Shown: positions 12,701 to 24,639 of the stretch, one piece after another
Numbering within the stretch: the stretch's first letter is position 1
Layout: each line of letters begins with the position of its first letter
Origin: Microplitis mediator
Lineage: Eukaryota; Arthropoda; Insecta; Hymenoptera; Braconidae
DNA length: 64,000 nt
NCBI RefSeq assembly: GCF_029852145.1
Contig: NC_079975.1
Span: forward strand, 13,203,275 to 13,267,274
Direction of reading: 5' to 3'
The notes under the pieces: generated by a model
Seen by the model: the letters and a program-made list of their open reading frames with translations, nothing else
The model's database searches: none
Told to the model about the DNA's origin: nothing
Made by a program: the position numbers and the translations under genes

Positions 12701-12777
12701 GATTTTTTAGGCAATGCATCACGAAATTCTATTTCTTCATCTGCGCTTTCAAAGTCATCACTGTCAGAGGTTGCCAT
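9723..12777 (-). CDS. Fam114a: FAM114A/Noxp20 family protein, four coding exons, complete
   Basis: Minus-strand exons: 12777-11619, 11528-10939, 10208-9882, 9797-9723. All introns are GT/AG and frames join, giving 2151 bases (716 residues plus stop). The start MATSDSDDFESADEE is an acidic N terminus typical of the family. Residues of about 1-330 are low-complexity, charged and poorly conserved. The family hallmark follows: GWGSWGTWGVTSLLNTA, then exon 2 with FGLSDLISGVSS, KVINGGLGTLETIGKKTMEV and LQEGDPGLKKKRAFF. The C-terminal half is helical and ends LLIPILQVGAI. Mammalian members are Golgi- or vesicle-associated and shorter (about 500-560 residues); the molecular role is not settled. Intron 2 carries several MITE-like repeats. 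Convergent with Nup58. Family assignment is firm; which vertebrate paralogue it matches is not. Confidence 0.85.
10291..10422. repeat. Short inverted-repeat element in Fam114a intron 2
   Basis: Ends ATATTGTGTGACAAGAGATG and CATCCCTTGACACACAATAT are complementary apart from one or two positions. The centre is GC-richer (CCCGAGCCGTAGGCGAGGG), resembling the core of the repeat at 10600-10830. MITE-like. Confidence 0.6.
10519..10573. repeat. Hairpin-forming inverted repeat
   Basis: GCCTTCAGTCAGCGGGCAGAAAC pairs with GTTTCTGTTCGCTGCCTGAAGGC (each quoted arm read 5' to 3', few mismatches) across a loop of a few bases. It lies in an intron and may be a MITE relic. Confidence 0.5.
10600..10832. repeat. 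Dispersed repeat with GC-rich 'CACCCTTGC…AGCTCGGGTAG' core
   Basis: On the minus strand it reads CACACCATGGAGGAAGGTAG, then TTTGCCACCCTTGC and AGCTCGGGTAGCCAAATACAC, and ends TTTGGTGTGTAATATACTAT. The same order of words occurs at 14815-14945 and 20835-21005. Its outer parts share ACCTGAAAGTTTAAAT words with 13530-13700 and 20700-20870. It is non-coding; open frames across it are chance. Confidence 0.6.
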
Positions 12778-13029
12778 TATTGTTTTGTATTTTTCAGATT
12801 AACAATAAGTATTAATAACAATATTTTATATATAACATTTATTATAATAATTATTTTAAATTCTATACATCATCAAATAACCTATCACTTTTGTATAACT
12901 GATTTGTCATTAACTGTAGATTACTTTCTTTATATTGTACATTTTAATAAAATATTTAAATGCAATATATAAATATGTATGTAGTAAATGGAAGATCACG
13001 TGATTAAGGATGATCAAGCTGATCAAGCG
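12778..13029. other. Upstream region of the FAM114A-family gene
   Basis: AT-rich 5' flank of the minus-strand gene. No TATA box or distinctive motif is resolved. Nothing else is seen. Confidence 0.45.
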
Positions 13030-13050
13030 TATATATATATATATATATAT
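13030..13050. repeat. TA microsatellite
   Basis: Uninterrupted TA dinucleotides, followed by GTATATATG and related words to about 13080. Confidence 0.85.
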
Positions 13051-15552
13051 GTATATATGTACACGTATGTATAAACATACGTGAAAATAAAAACGTCTGT
13101 GCCTTGCCGTATGGCGTTAAGTATTTGTTGCATTCAAGTGCGCATGTCTATTTTATTTATATTGGAATTTAAATTCAGGGCCGTAGGTATGATCACAGAG
13201 GATGTAGAATTCTGATTAAGTTACACAAATGGGATAATTTTTTAGCACAATTGATATTTAACAGATGTTAAAGGTGGGCAGAACTAACTGAACTTTACAA
13301 TTTTACTTTTCTAATTACGTCTTAAATAACTATATCAATCGAATGACGAAAATCTTCCGAAAAAGTCTTTGTCTTACCCATTTTTTCGGAAGCTGTGAAA
13401 ATTGCTGTAATAACAATTAGTTAATAATTTAAAAGAAACGTAAAATTCATAACTCAGTTAGTACGGCCCAGCCTTAAGAATTACCAAAGTCGAAATAAAT
13501 TAAGATACAAATAAAAAACCTTTTTTTCTCACCATATTTGCACCTAAAGTTTAAATTTCTGCCCTTAGAGGAAAGGAAGTTAGACTTTTCTCTTGTAGGA
13601 ATCAAAACAAATTAAATAAATTTACACACGTGCCAACATTCTTGTAAACAATGGAAAAAATTTAATTTTTTGTTGCAGATCTGGTGAAAAAAGGTGTATC
13701 TACATCACGCCAAAAGACGAGCCAGTTCTTATTAGACAGAAAATTATTAATAAAGCAGGCTAAAATGCACAAAACTCCACTATAGTTACAACGAAACCAG
13801 GCGTACTATTACTATATAGAGATCCACTTTTATCGTCGAATTTTTGTCTCAAATGTACGGGAAAAGAATACAATTAAAACAGGCTTGAAATTTCGACTCA
13901 GGGTTACTAAGCGATGAGCAGATAGATTCGAACACTCTGATATGTAAATAGGCAGCGAGGCTCCTAACTTACTGTATACGGCGGGTAGCGAAGCTCGTAA
14001 AAGACAATGGATAGAAAACTGTACAACAGTCAAGTTGAGTTCAACAGGCGTTGAAAATGTATAAAACTACATAAATATCCCTTATATTTCGTAATTATAT
14101 TCAGTTGTGAAAATATGCAAGCTACTAGCAACGTCACTCGAAACAACAATTGATAACTGGTGAATTGAGAACTGTCGTGTTTTAGTAAACTACTTCAAAG
14201 ATCCAATGTTTTGAAAAAAACAATTTATGTACGCAGAGATTCACGAGATGTTGCTTAGTAAAATTAATATTTAAGTGTCTTTCTAATTTTGCAAGGCCTT
14301 TGGAGTGAGGATGAGTAGGCGTGACATGTTGAGAAAATGTCAAGAAAGGGAAAATAAACCGCCCATTCTGTTTGTTTCCTAAAAGAAAGTAGGAAAGATA
14401 GGTGATCGAAGGATAGTAATTGGTTAAGGGTCAATATACGTCATTTGGGAAAGGTGAGGGGCAAAAAAAGGACGGATAGTAAAGGTACGAAGATCGAAGG
14501 CCGGAGAAGTCTGGCTGTTAGATAACTCACAAGGGATTAATGGAGGAAAAATGTTCGGGGACCGATGAGAGCTAGAAAAGCAATACAGTGCAGTTTAAAA
14601 TTTTTCGGTACAATAGGCAAGCAGACGGAAAGGCAGTTACAAAGGAGTATCAGAAAACTTAAGGATAGAAAATTCTGTTTGGTGGCCAGACAGATCTTGA
14701 GTTTTTTTTTTTTAAATCTAGATTTTATGACAGGGAATTCCGTGAGCTTAAAATTTATGATAGGAAATTCCCTTGCCTTTTTTAGTTATGATCTGAGGAA
14801 AGAACCCATTGCATTTTTAACACCGGTATATTTAGGATATCCCAATCCGCGTGTTTACCACCTTCGCCTTAGACTCAAGTAGGTAATTACACACGCAGAT
14901 TACAATGTCACTTTCCACCCTTGGTGTACAATTTATTATTTAACAGTTATTGATATTTATTGCGTTGAATGTTTTCGCATCTTGTCGAGCCCTCGTAGCA
15001 GTATTGGCTTCTAAAAAGAAGAAACGGATTATTTAGTAAAATTAAATGAGACATATCACAGATATCTAAAATTGTGTGTTTCATGGGGACAAAATTTGTT
15101 TTTCCGATAAACAATGGTATTTTTCGAAACTTTGGCCTGAATAGTATTTTTGATCGATCGGTCTTATAGTTTCCAATTGGAAACTTAATTGGAAATTATT
15201 GGAAAAATGAAAAAAAAAAAAAGTTTTTTTTTTTTTAAATTACATTTTTATTTTTTATTTAATTTTAAAATTAATTAACAAATGGTTTACGTCATGTTAA
15301 AAGAAGAAAATTAAAGAATTCAAAATTTTTTTGTGAATAATTCGTAAATGGCGAGGTCGATGAATTTCAAAATAAATAATCAGATCTAAGTCTCAATAAT
15401 CAATCAATTTTTAGTAAAAACTACCCAAAAAGTTTGATACTGTGAGGGCATGTGGTAAATATTTTAATTTTCCCTTGCACATTGTAAGATATACTACTCG
15501 ATAGCATGTAAATGAAGTGAGATTTCTACTAACAGCATAGTAAAAATTTAGT
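13051..15552. other. Intergenic spacer with repeat fragments
   Basis: No gene is recognised. Fragments of the repeat family described at 10600-10832 lie at about 13530-13700 and 14815-14945. The stretch 14290-14560 is purine-rich on the + strand but shows no conserved frame. Confidence 0.5.
14815..14945. repeat. Dispersed repeat, second copy of the 10600-10832 family
   Basis: TTAGGATATCCCAATCCGCG, then CACCTTCGCCTTAGACTCAAG and CACCCTTGGTGTACAA follow the same order as the copy at 20835-21005. Moderately diverged. Confidence 0.55.
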
Positions 15553-15755
15553 ATGATCCTGAAGTTAGCAGACATTTAAAAATTTTTGAATTTTTATTTC
15601 TCATCAAATTAATTGCAAAAAAATAAAATAAAAATATGCACATGTAGAAAATTTAAAAAACTATAGGTGTAATTTTTTCAAATATTTTTTTTTTATGGTT
15701 TATCGTCTAAAAAAAAATCCTAAAATTATTAGACGTCTGCTAACTTCAGTATCAT
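15553..15755. mobile_element. 203-bp MITE with CTGAAGTTAGCAGAC ends and 9-bp target repeat
   Basis: Inverted ends ATGATCCTGAAGTTAGCAGA and its complement TCTGCTAACTTCAGTATCAT. The flanks are AAATTTAGT on both sides (15544-15552 and 15756-15764), a 9-base direct repeat. Duplications of 8-9 bases point to hAT-like or Mutator-like mobilisation. A second, inverted copy lies at 16354-16566. Confidence 0.75.
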
Positions 15756-16353
15756 AAATTTAGTTACTGGCTGGATTCCATACAGTACCAAACTTTATGG
15801 CTAATTTTTACTCGAAAATTCTCTGCGTGCATAAGATTCATGAATCACTTAATGGTTTCTCAGGTCGAAAAAATAATGTGAATTTGACGAATGGATAATA
15901 AGTATAGGTCGAATTTTTGCCGAAAGCAAGTTAAAATCAAATGTGTTTTTCATTCATTTTTGACTTGCTATTGGTTTAGTTGATTTAAATTGAAGTTTTT
16001 CGACTAGAATTAGGAAAAGTTGTTATAATCCAAAATTTTTTTTTCGATGAATAAACTGATTCAAATGAATTTTGAGGAAAAAGTTAGCCGGTTTTCTTTT
16101 TGTTTTTAATTTGCAAGACCTATTAAACTAATAATGACGAAATATTCAAACAATATTAACAATAAAATATATATTTTTTTTAATATCTGGAAATTTGATT
16201 GAATCTTCCTTCGATGAATCCTTTTAATTGCTATAAAATTGATTAATTTATTTGAACGATATCGTTAGTAACGTTAAAAAAATAAAAAACAGTATTTTTT
16301 TTCTCTATTCTAATTTCTGACATATTCTATAAAGCTCAACATTGAAAAATTTA

Positions 16354-16566
16354 CGTTACTGAAATTTGCCGATGCCTAATAATTTTTGGATTTTTTTAGA
16401 AACGATAAATTATAAAAACAAAAATAATTCAAAAAATTGCACCTGTGGCTTTTCTAATTTTCTACATGTGCATATTTTTATTTGTTATTTTTTTGTAATT
16501 GATTTGTTGAAAAAAAAAAAAAAAAAAAAAAAAAAATTGCTAATTATCTACTAATTTCAAGATCAT
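16354..16566. mobile_element. Second, inverted copy of the CTGAAGTTAGCAGAC MITE
   Basis: On the minus strand it starts ATGATCTTGAAATTAGTAGA and shares ATGCACATGTAGAAAATT with the copy at 15553-15755. Flanks are AAAAATTTA and AAAAATTTT, an 8-9-base target repeat. Expanded by a 27-base poly-A run. More diverged ends suggest an older insertion. Confidence 0.65.
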
Positions 16567-17100
16567 AAAAATTTTCCAAGCTCACAAACTTGACAATCGG
16601 AGTTTTATAAATTCATTGATGTCTTGAGTTCTTCGAGCTTGCATCAAACTGATGTAAGTTCTAGGGATAGCCTGTAGAGTTAACCGGTTATAATATTTTT
16701 TTATTTTAGCAAACGGTCCTCCAAGTGTTCTTATATACTATTATATAAATTAAAGTAAGCAAAAAAAAACTGTTACTTAATCTTATATTCCTTTATCCCC
16801 ACTATTTAATCAAAAACGACCTTCTGATTGTGTCGATTTTACATTTCCTTCGATTTTAATAGAATGTACGTGGTTCAAGGGCAGCTGGAGATTTGAGGAT
16901 AAAAAAAAAAGTACTGACACGCGCCGCATGCCAGAAAAGTTTTGAGAATCGCATTCGAGATGTCGTTCTTTTCATTATCCCCGTTTAGACATTTTCTTTC
17001 TCTCTCTTTCTTTTTTCTTTTGCTGCCGTAAGCCGTAAGTTTTCGTTCAATGCACATTACATTGAAACATTCCCTAAGCACCTGCGACTTGGCTATCAAG
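16567..17100. other. Intergenic, nothing recognised
   Basis: AT-rich sequence changing to a pyrimidine-rich stretch at about 16995-17030. No conserved frame, RNA gene or element end is seen. Confidence 0.5.
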
Positions 17101-17321
17101 TATCAAATTGAATATACAGTGGCGCCGGTATTTTTAGGTTGTGGAAAATATGCGAAACTCTGGGCAAGTTAAAGAAAGGACATCGAGCTGGTTGTTCGTA
17201 TCATGTCGCGTATATTCGCTAATGTTCGTGCGCAGCGGTCAGAGACACGAGAGACAAGAAAAACAGTGGGGCTGAGCGTAAAAGCCGAGAGTAAGTGAGA
17301 AAATGTAAGATAAATTCTAAA

Positions 17322-17324
<3 letters not shown>

Positions 17325-17373
<49 letters not shown>
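17325..17373. repeat. GA microsatellite upstream of kibra
   Basis: About 24 uninterrupted AG dinucleotides within a purine-rich stretch. GAGA tracts can bind GAGA-factor-like proteins at insect promoters, but length this uniform may be a simple microsatellite. Confidence 0.85.
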
Positions 17374-17375
<2 letters not shown>

Positions 17376-18591
17376 TTTATAGAACTGGAATCAAGTAGAA
17401 TAGAGTGAGTGAGAAGGGCGTAGAGAGAAAGGTGGTGGAAAAGAGAGAGATACTTGGTTGGTACCGCATGAAACGTTCAGGCATGTCTCGAACTCCTGGC
17501 ATGCCCGTTGTTGCTGACTGATAGGAATATTGTGTAGTATGTTCTCAGTTTTATCATCCTCTCAACGCGTCTTCAGCTAGTGTCAATAAGTTAATAAATT
17601 TTAAATATAAATATAGTATTATTATCGTTTATATTGTATTATTGTCCAGAAAGTTTATTGTGAATGTTATTTGTTAAGTGGTTGATATTGTATCTAGATG
17701 GTTTACATTTGACAGTGAAAGAGAGTCTCCTTGAGAGACACTTGTGGAAACAAGAATTACTCGAACGAGTTTTTCAAGTGACAGTGCGTGGATTTTGTAA
17801 AAAGTATATGTCTGTATATACTACATATATATTTATCTTCCTTTTTCTTACTTTAAAATATAATGGAATCGAATGAGATAGAGGTTAGTTGATGTGAAGC
17901 TTTTGATACTACCAAGTGCGCTGCTTCAATTGGAAACTAAAAAATAAAGATATAAAAAAAAAAAAAAATTGAAAATACAATTTGATATCAATGACGAGGA
18001 CGTGTAATTTTAACTTATTTGTTTTAAATTTAAACTTTAAAATAAAATGGCTTTTACTTGTCATGAACACTACCGTATAATTCACTTGTCAATGACATTA
18101 TAGAATTATTAAATTTTTTATGTGAAAGATTATTAAAAAATAATAAAATAAAAAACGTCGGGTAGATATGTAAAATGAATAATAAAAAAAAAAAGAATTT
18201 AAAATGATATAATTCATGGAAAAAAAAAAAAAAATATAATAGGAGAGGAGAATGCAGTGTATAAGTGTGGTGAAGTGAGTGTAATTTTTAAAAAATTCCC
18301 CGGGAAGTGATAAAGTGCACGATATAGAATTAAAAGAAATAAAAGTGCAACGCGGGAACTGAAAGTGCAGGAAGACTTGAGCAAGTAAGACAAGTGTCCT
18401 CCGGGGTTTTTGCATCGGTGCGTTGGGTCGTTTTGTGAGATCCACGCTCTTTTTTCTATCTATCTCTTCCTCTTTCTCTATATCTCTTTCTTTCTCTTTC
18501 TAACTCATTCGAATTCTTTATCTACTCTGTGTATATCCCGGCAATGTTAATGGTGGAATTCCGCTCTGGAAGAATCTGAAGGCGGGGACTC

Positions 18592-18599
18592 TGACGTCA
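18592..18599. promoter_or_regulatory. Consensus CRE, TGACGTCA
   Basis: A full palindromic CREB/ATF site about 440 bases upstream of the kibra start codon, in a locally GC-rich stretch. The match is seen; use as a regulatory site is inferred. Confidence 0.4.
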
Positions 18600-19040
18600 C
18601 TCCGCTCATGATAATGAGGTATTCATGATGGCGGAGTAGTAAGAGTGTATAGAGAGTATCCCTCTCAGTGATGTGTTGTTTCCTCCTCCTCCTTCACCTC
18701 ATCTCATCCTTTTCCTTCTTTTTCTCAATATATCTCTTATCTATCTACCCGTCTTCCGTGCCTTTATAAAACTTGTCACAGCCCTTCATAAGAGTATGTA
18801 ATGTAATGTAATGTGATTGTGTGTACGTGAATAAAATCGCGTATACACTTGTAATGTAGATAAATGTGTGGTTACAAATGCGCGAGTCAATCTCCCACCA
18901 CCTTTACCTTTCTCTCTTGCTCTCTGTCTCACTCGTTAAATTCCGTATATTTTGCTGGGAAACCGGTTAATGGTAGCTGTTCTTTTTTCGATTTATTTAT
19001 TCATACTTTTTTTTTTAATGAATTTAGAGTGCAGTAAAAT

Positions 19041-19168
19041 ATGCCAAGGAGACGAAATGGGGAGATACCGCTTCCGGAAGGGTGGGACGTTGCTCAAGAC
19101 TTCGATGGAAAAGTGTACTTCATCGATCATAATACAAGAAAAACAACTTGGATCGATCCGAGGGATAG
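19041..19168 (+). CDS. kibra: Kibra (WWC family scaffold), first coding exon with WW domain 1
   Basis: Kibra is a cytoplasmic and apical scaffold that works with Merlin and Expanded to activate the Hippo pathway and limit tissue growth. The exon begins MPRRRNGEIPLPEGWDVAQD and holds the first WW domain: tryptophan at residue 15, YFIDHNTRKTTW with the second tryptophan at residue 38, and the closing proline two residues later. It ends in phase 2 at AG|GTAATC, and the split arginine codon is completed by exon 2 at 53530. The ATG is the only one in frame before the domain. The 3' neighbour exon is 34 kb away. Confidence 0.93.
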
Positions 19169-20834
19169 GTAATCTTAATGCCATTTTATTTTATTCAACC
19201 CTACATATATTTTAATCCATTTTAAAGTGCGTATTAGGATTACATTTGCTAAGAAATCATATATTAACATTAAAAAAACATATAATGATGTAGGGAGATT
19301 TTAAATTTTATGCACCGGCATTTGAGGATTTGTGCAAGTAGATCTCGAATAAATATCAAAACGGTTTAAATGTGTGGAGTATGTATCATCTTCATTCCTT
19401 TACTTGCTATATTATGTGTATGTAAGTGGCAATGTGTCGTTGATTGCTATTACACACACATGCTGCCAGGCGATTGTACGCCGCGCCCGCATTCCAACCG
19501 CCAGGGCCGGTCTTTCGATTTCTCTGTGCCTCTGGCATTAAAAATTCTTCACACAATTTGTTTTTATCTATACTTATGTACACGAAAAAGTTTATGCAAT
19601 TAAAAATACGATAAAAAGCACAAAATAAATGTTCAACAATCAAATAATCTCTTGGGTCATCTTTAGAATTTACTGTTGTTCATAAACCTCTCATACATTA
19701 TTTGACATATGTTTCTGAACAATATTTCGATCTCTCTGAACTTAACAAGATATATTTTATTTATACATGGATTTCTTTTAAAACGAATCTTACAGTTAGT
19801 AATCATCAAAAATCAGTGGAAATAATAATTTTTTTTCACTTTTCATGCACAATTACTAATGAAAGAATTGAGTTTATTTTTCATTTTAATCATGAGTAAA
19901 TTTATTGTTTAAACAATTTATAAATTTAATCAACTCTTTCGATTGTGGCAAAAAACACATCATTTCACTAATTAAGATTTGAAATCGACCTTGTCGGTAG
20001 TTGACGAGTATAAACAAAAAAAAAAACAAAAAATCTTAAAAACGATTGACCCTGCGGGCCAGCCACGAAACTTCCCGCTGTTCTCGAGCTCTTTGAGCTC
20101 GAAAACATTGTTGCCGACACATGTTTGAGCTCTTTGAGGTCGAAAATGACTTAAATACATTGGTATTTTCGAGCCCGAAAAAAGTGACGTTTCGTATTAA
20201 TCTCCGAGAATTCGAGAAATTGAAAATAATCAATAAGGATCGTTTTTTAAAGTTTTGCTCCCGATTGTGCTTGATAAATTCAATGTTTTTAGACAGAAAT
20301 TAATAGAAATGACCAAGATAAAGAGTTACATGTACTTTGAATAAAACCACCGAGTTAATATATGAAATATCCGGAAAAAATGTTAGAAACAGTGATTTTT
20401 CAAAAATTTTGATGATGATATTATTTAAAATAACGAACCGATTGCAATAATTTATGTAGCTATTATCAAACACTATGAAGCTAAAGGGCCAGTATGAGTT
20501 TTGGTACATATGAGGAATTACAATATGCGTTATTTGAAAAAAAGTAAATTATTATTTTTTTAATTTTTCATCGTCGATATCTTTCGAATTAATTAACCGA
20601 TTTTGATGTTTGAGGCGGCTTTCGACGCAATTTTTCAGCCTTTGACGCTAAAACATTATTACAATCAATCAGTTTTGTAAGTTTTGAGTTTATTAGATAA
20701 AAACACTTTTCACCATACCTGTACCGGAAGTTTAAATTCCTACTCTGTTTTGAGGGAAGAAAATCGTTCTTTTCTTTTATGAGAAAACAAATGATAAACA
20801 TTAGCGTATGCTCCATTCTTTCCACCAACAGAAG

Positions 20835-21005
20835 CAGAAATTTAAACTTTCAGGTACAAATCTGGTGAAAAATTGCATACGCACCACGGAGAAAGGTAGG
20901 ACTTCCCAATCCGTGTTTGCCACCCTCGCCTTTAGCTCGAGTAGACTATCCTACACACGGGCTGGAATGTCCTACTTTCTTCCCTTGGTGTGTTATATAC
21001 TATTT
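20835..21005. repeat. Dispersed repeat, third copy of the 10600-10832 family
   Basis: Words CACCACGGAGAAAGGTAG, TTTGCCACCCTCGCCTTTAG, CTCGAGTAG and CCCTTGGTGTGTTATATACT match the other copies. Its flank has the inverted pair GAAGTTTAAATT / AATTTAAACTTTC. Confidence 0.6.
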
Positions 21006-21344
21006 TTGAAATTCTTTCGACAAAGATATCTCTTAAGCAATTAATCCGATTTTGATGGTTAAGCAGCATTCGACGTGGCTTATAAAGTATTAGAGCTGGT
21101 TAGATTTTGGAATCAATCCATCAAGTATACTAAAAGTTATAAAAAAAAAAAACATTTTTCAAAAAATTTCATTTTGGAATAACTCGAAGCGCATGTTACC
21201 GAGCAAGTCCAATTTCTTACAGCACCTAGGAATTAAACAGCCGCTTCAAATTCCGTCTAAAAGATCTAAATCGGTTCACCCGTTAAAAAGTTATAGGGTA
21301 TTTACATACGTACTCACGTAAGTACGTACATACACAAACTCATA

Positions 21345-21661
21345 CACGGAGAAAAATGGAGACAAAAAATATACGAATTTTTATTATGCTGTCGACCAAA
21401 CTTGGAGCAATAAGTTGAGTCTTCAGAAAATTATTATCCTGCACTATAATTATTATTGTGAGCCTCTAGAAATTTTTTATTTTTTACTACAATTCCTTAT
21501 TTAGATAAATAATATTTATTACAGTATATAAATTAGTTTTATGTGTATAATATTTTTTGTAGAGTAGCATGATAATTTTTTGGCGCTTCAACTTCCTGTT
21601 TCAAGTTTGATCGACAGCTCAATAAAAATTCGTATATATTTTGTCTCCATTTTTCTCCGTG
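21345..21661. mobile_element. 317-bp MITE, CACGGAGAAAAATGG ends, TA target
   Basis: Inverted ends of about 64 bases beginning CACGGAGAAAAATGGAGACA, with few mismatches, and TA on both sides (21343-21344, 21662-21663). It interrupts the repeat copy at 20030-21790, whose sequence resumes directly after it. Non-coding. Confidence 0.8.
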
Positions 21662-23322
21662 TATGTGTGTATGTACGTGCTTACGTACATGTGTAAATAG
21701 TCAGGATAGCTTCCTAGGACCTAAAAACGTCAAAATCTGTTCAAAACTCGGTTTTCGAAAATCGGACCGAAATCAACTTCCAATCAACTTAATAAAATGT
21801 TCCAAGACTGATCTAGATTGGTAAATTTGTTTAAATGACATCCCATTGTGCCAAGACTGTAGCTAAATAATTAAGCATCTATACTTACTAAGAACAAATT
21901 AAAAAAAACTTATATCGGTAAACATGTGCGTCATAGTAACATATAGAGATGAATTTGGATATAGAGAAATCGAGTAGACCGATGGAAATAATTTCCTTTG
22001 CATTTGCTGGGTCTCGAATATGGTCCTTCATGGCTGCTAGACAAGTGTCTTGTTCACTAGGCGATTACAGTCTATAGGCTATACAAAGAAGCCAGAGGTT
22101 TTAAAGTACCATTTGTTATCAAGCTATCTTATAATCATAAGATATGTGAAATTTAAAATTTTTCGATCGTAAAGCACACTCTTATGCTTCGCATCATGAG
22201 TCGTGTAATAATCTAAAATCATAATACCTACTACTTGAAGTTATTTGAACTTGAATGAAAATGAAATTATTATATTTAAATAGAAAGTTTTCTAAATAAA
22301 AAGCTATTTATAGCATGCTTGCAATCTGAAATTTTTTTAGCGAACTTGAACAAATTTATTTGAATATTAAGTCTTGCACCAAGACTGCAGGTAAACCGAA
22401 GGTTGGTAGTTAAGATTGGTAAACTCTTGAGCCAAGACTGGTGACCCGAAGCTTCATAGTCGAACTTTGGCGAGTTGCTCTGTATACGGAAAAAAGAAAA
22501 CAGGAATAATTGCTGTTTGAGCGAGCATTTATTACATTTTCAAATAGTAACGCAGCGCTTCATAAACGAAACTGCAAAAGTTACAGTTTGGCGCTGCGCA
22601 GCAAGTTTTACATTTTAAGTATGAAATATTACAGTTTGAAAATGTATTAATATATATGCTTTAAAATTTACAGTTTTTCTCAGTTAAAATTTTTAAAACT
22701 TGTTTCTCGAAATAACGTTATTGCCACTATAAACTGTAAATTTTACATTTTCAGTTAGTAATATTTGTGGTTATTCTTTTCAATAATCTAGTTTGAATAG
22801 TGGTAGAACCCACTACGAAATGTAAATTTTAAAGTTTCAACATGTAAATTTTCAGTTATTTTTAAAAATTAATGCTATTCATTCAGCAATTTTAATAGTA
22901 AAATACATAAATTTCACAGCTCAATTAAAGTAAATGTGATTTTTTAAATTGAATTAACGTTGCATAAATATTAATTTGTCACTTATCAATGGTAAATTTA
23001 AAAATTTTATTTTCCTAAATTTAATAAGTATTTAATTTTCTTTATTTATTTAATTAATACTCATACTGTAGTACTACTAGTAAAATATAATAAACAGAAG
23101 GAAAACTAAAACAAATTAAAATTTTCATTAGAAGACAAATAAATGATAAAGATTAAATATTAATTTAATTTAAGTAAAATAGTTTAAAAAATGAAAAAGT
23201 ACAGGTTTTAATGTTCCTATTTTTTATTATTAATTATCACAACTTACAAATGCAATCACATGATACAATATCGTAGTATTTAAATAAAGAAGAAACTTAT
23301 AATATATACAAATGATTTAAAT

Positions 23323-23715
23323 TTATGTTTTTTGGCAAATGTATTTTTTGCCATTTGATTGAGATGACAGCGAGCAAGTACCATCTGTTTCACTCAGATT
23401 AATTATCTGCCAAAGATTTGAATAATTCTCACATATTTCATAAGCCTGAAAATGGACATAAAACTGAGAATCAATTTTATTTGTTATAGATAATATTTCA
23501 TTAGTATTTTTATTAAGTAAAATCTCTTGTATTAAAAAAAAATTAGATTTTTCCATAGTATTAATTGTAATAACGCCAGAACGAATATATTTATCACCCT
23601 TGTAAGTAACCCAATGACGCGATTCAACATCACCCTTGATAATTAATTTCAATTGAGAAAATAGATACGCTTGGTTCGTATTGCCGAAGATATCATCACG
23701 ATAATTATTGTCCAT
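23323..23715 (-). CDS. Uncharacterised 130-residue ORF, possibly transposon-derived
   Basis: A single open frame from ATG (MDNNYRDDIFGNTNQ) to TAA, longer than chance frames nearby and with ordinary amino-acid composition. It contains SRHWVTYKGDKYIRSG, a hydrophobic FFLIQEILL strand, and ends with NGKKYICQKT. The pattern faintly resembles C-terminal segments of insect transposon-encoded proteins, but I cannot name a family. It lies within a possible element at 22490-24640. No splice partner was found. It may be a fragment of a larger gene, a domesticated piece, or an active accessory ORF. Confidence 0.35.
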   Translation of the reverse strand: MDNNYRDDIFGNTNQAYLFSQLKLIIKGDVESRHWVTYKGDKYIRSGVITINTMEKSNFFLIQEILLNKNTNEILSITNKIDSQFYVHFQAYEICENYSNLWQIINLSETDGTCSLSSQSNGKKYICQKT

Positions 23716-23789
23716 TGTGATAAGTTTTAGGATAGATAAAATGAGATAGATATAAGAAGCACAAAATCCTTAAACATAACAAAAAAAAT

Positions 23790-24250
23790 CGGTCTATCGG
23801 TTAACTCTGCGGGCCAGCCCCAAAACTACCCGCTGTTTTCGAGCTCGTTGAGCTCGCAAATACTTTTGTATGGCATTGTTTTGTAAAAAACCATTTTTTA
23901 GCATTTCTTTCTCCCACGATATCTCGCGAACGAATGAACCGATTTTGATGGTTGAGGCGGAAATCGGCGTGTTTTATCAAGTTCTAAAGCCGATCAAATT
24001 TTGAAATTGATTTATTCAGTCATTTTTGAGATATTTCAAAAAAAATAAAAAAAAAATTTTTTTTTTAATTCTTTCGACAACGGTTTCTCTTGAACGAATA
24101 AACCGATTTTGATGGTTGAGGTGGCATTCGACGCGGCTTATAAAGTTTTAGAGCTGATTAGATTTTGGAATCAATCCATCGAGCAAATTAAAAGTTATCC
24201 AAATAAAACATTTTTTAAATATTTTCGAACGCACCCTACCGATGAAGTTC
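23790..24250 (+). repeat. Dispersed 'GGGCCAGCCCC' repeat, partial copy
   Basis: Starts TCGGTTAACTCTGCGGGCCA, followed by CGCTGTTTTCGAGCTC and two AACCGATTTTGATGGTTGAG modules. Ends without the distal modules. Confidence 0.65.
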
Positions 24251-24639
24251 AAATTTTTACAGCTTCAACGATATTTTAAAATGTAGTTTTACTATTTTTA
24301 CATTTTAAATAGTAAAAGTTCATGATTGCTAAGGCATTGATGATATTTGGTATAGAAATTTTAAAAATTACAGTGTGAGATGTAATAGTTCCATTTTCTA
24401 CATTAAGATTCATAATCGAATGCCCACACTGTAAATCTTCTCGAACCAATCAACAAATTTTCTAGTTTGATACTTTAATTTTTACACAACGGCTAAACTG
24501 TAATTTTTACAGTTTTAAAGAGGAATAAATGATTTTTAAAGAAACAAATTTTCTGTGAGCAAAAAGTAATAATTATTTTACATTTCATTGTGATCGATTT
24601 ACATTTTCAAACTGTAAATATTACTGCATAATTTGCAAC

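Larger units (their letters stand above)
17101..19027 (+). promoter_or_regulatory. kibra: Probable kibra 5' region (promoter and non-coding exons)
   Basis: Compared with the intron this stretch has higher GC content, CpG-containing words and GA/CT-rich tracts, with a CRE octamer and the GA microsatellite. The first coding exon is preceded by a pyrimidine tract and TTTAG (19021-19027), which suggests that the 5' UTR is spliced in from an upstream exon in this region. I cannot place the transcription start. Short open frames here have no recognisable residues. Confidence 0.45.
20030..21790 (+). repeat. Dispersed 'GGGCCAGCC' repeat, copy 1 (interrupted)
   Basis: Starts near TTGACCCTGCGGGCCAGCC, goes through AACCGATTTTGATG modules and a TACG-rich microsatellite, and ends in the AGCTTCCTAGGACCT module. 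The MITE at 21345-21661 and the 20835-21005 repeat are inserted in it. Same order as the best copy at 51595-52975. Confidence 0.65.

Noticed and set aside
14565..14882. 105-residue ORF in the intergenic region
   Set aside because: It runs into the dispersed repeat at 14815-14945 and has no recognisable conserved segment.
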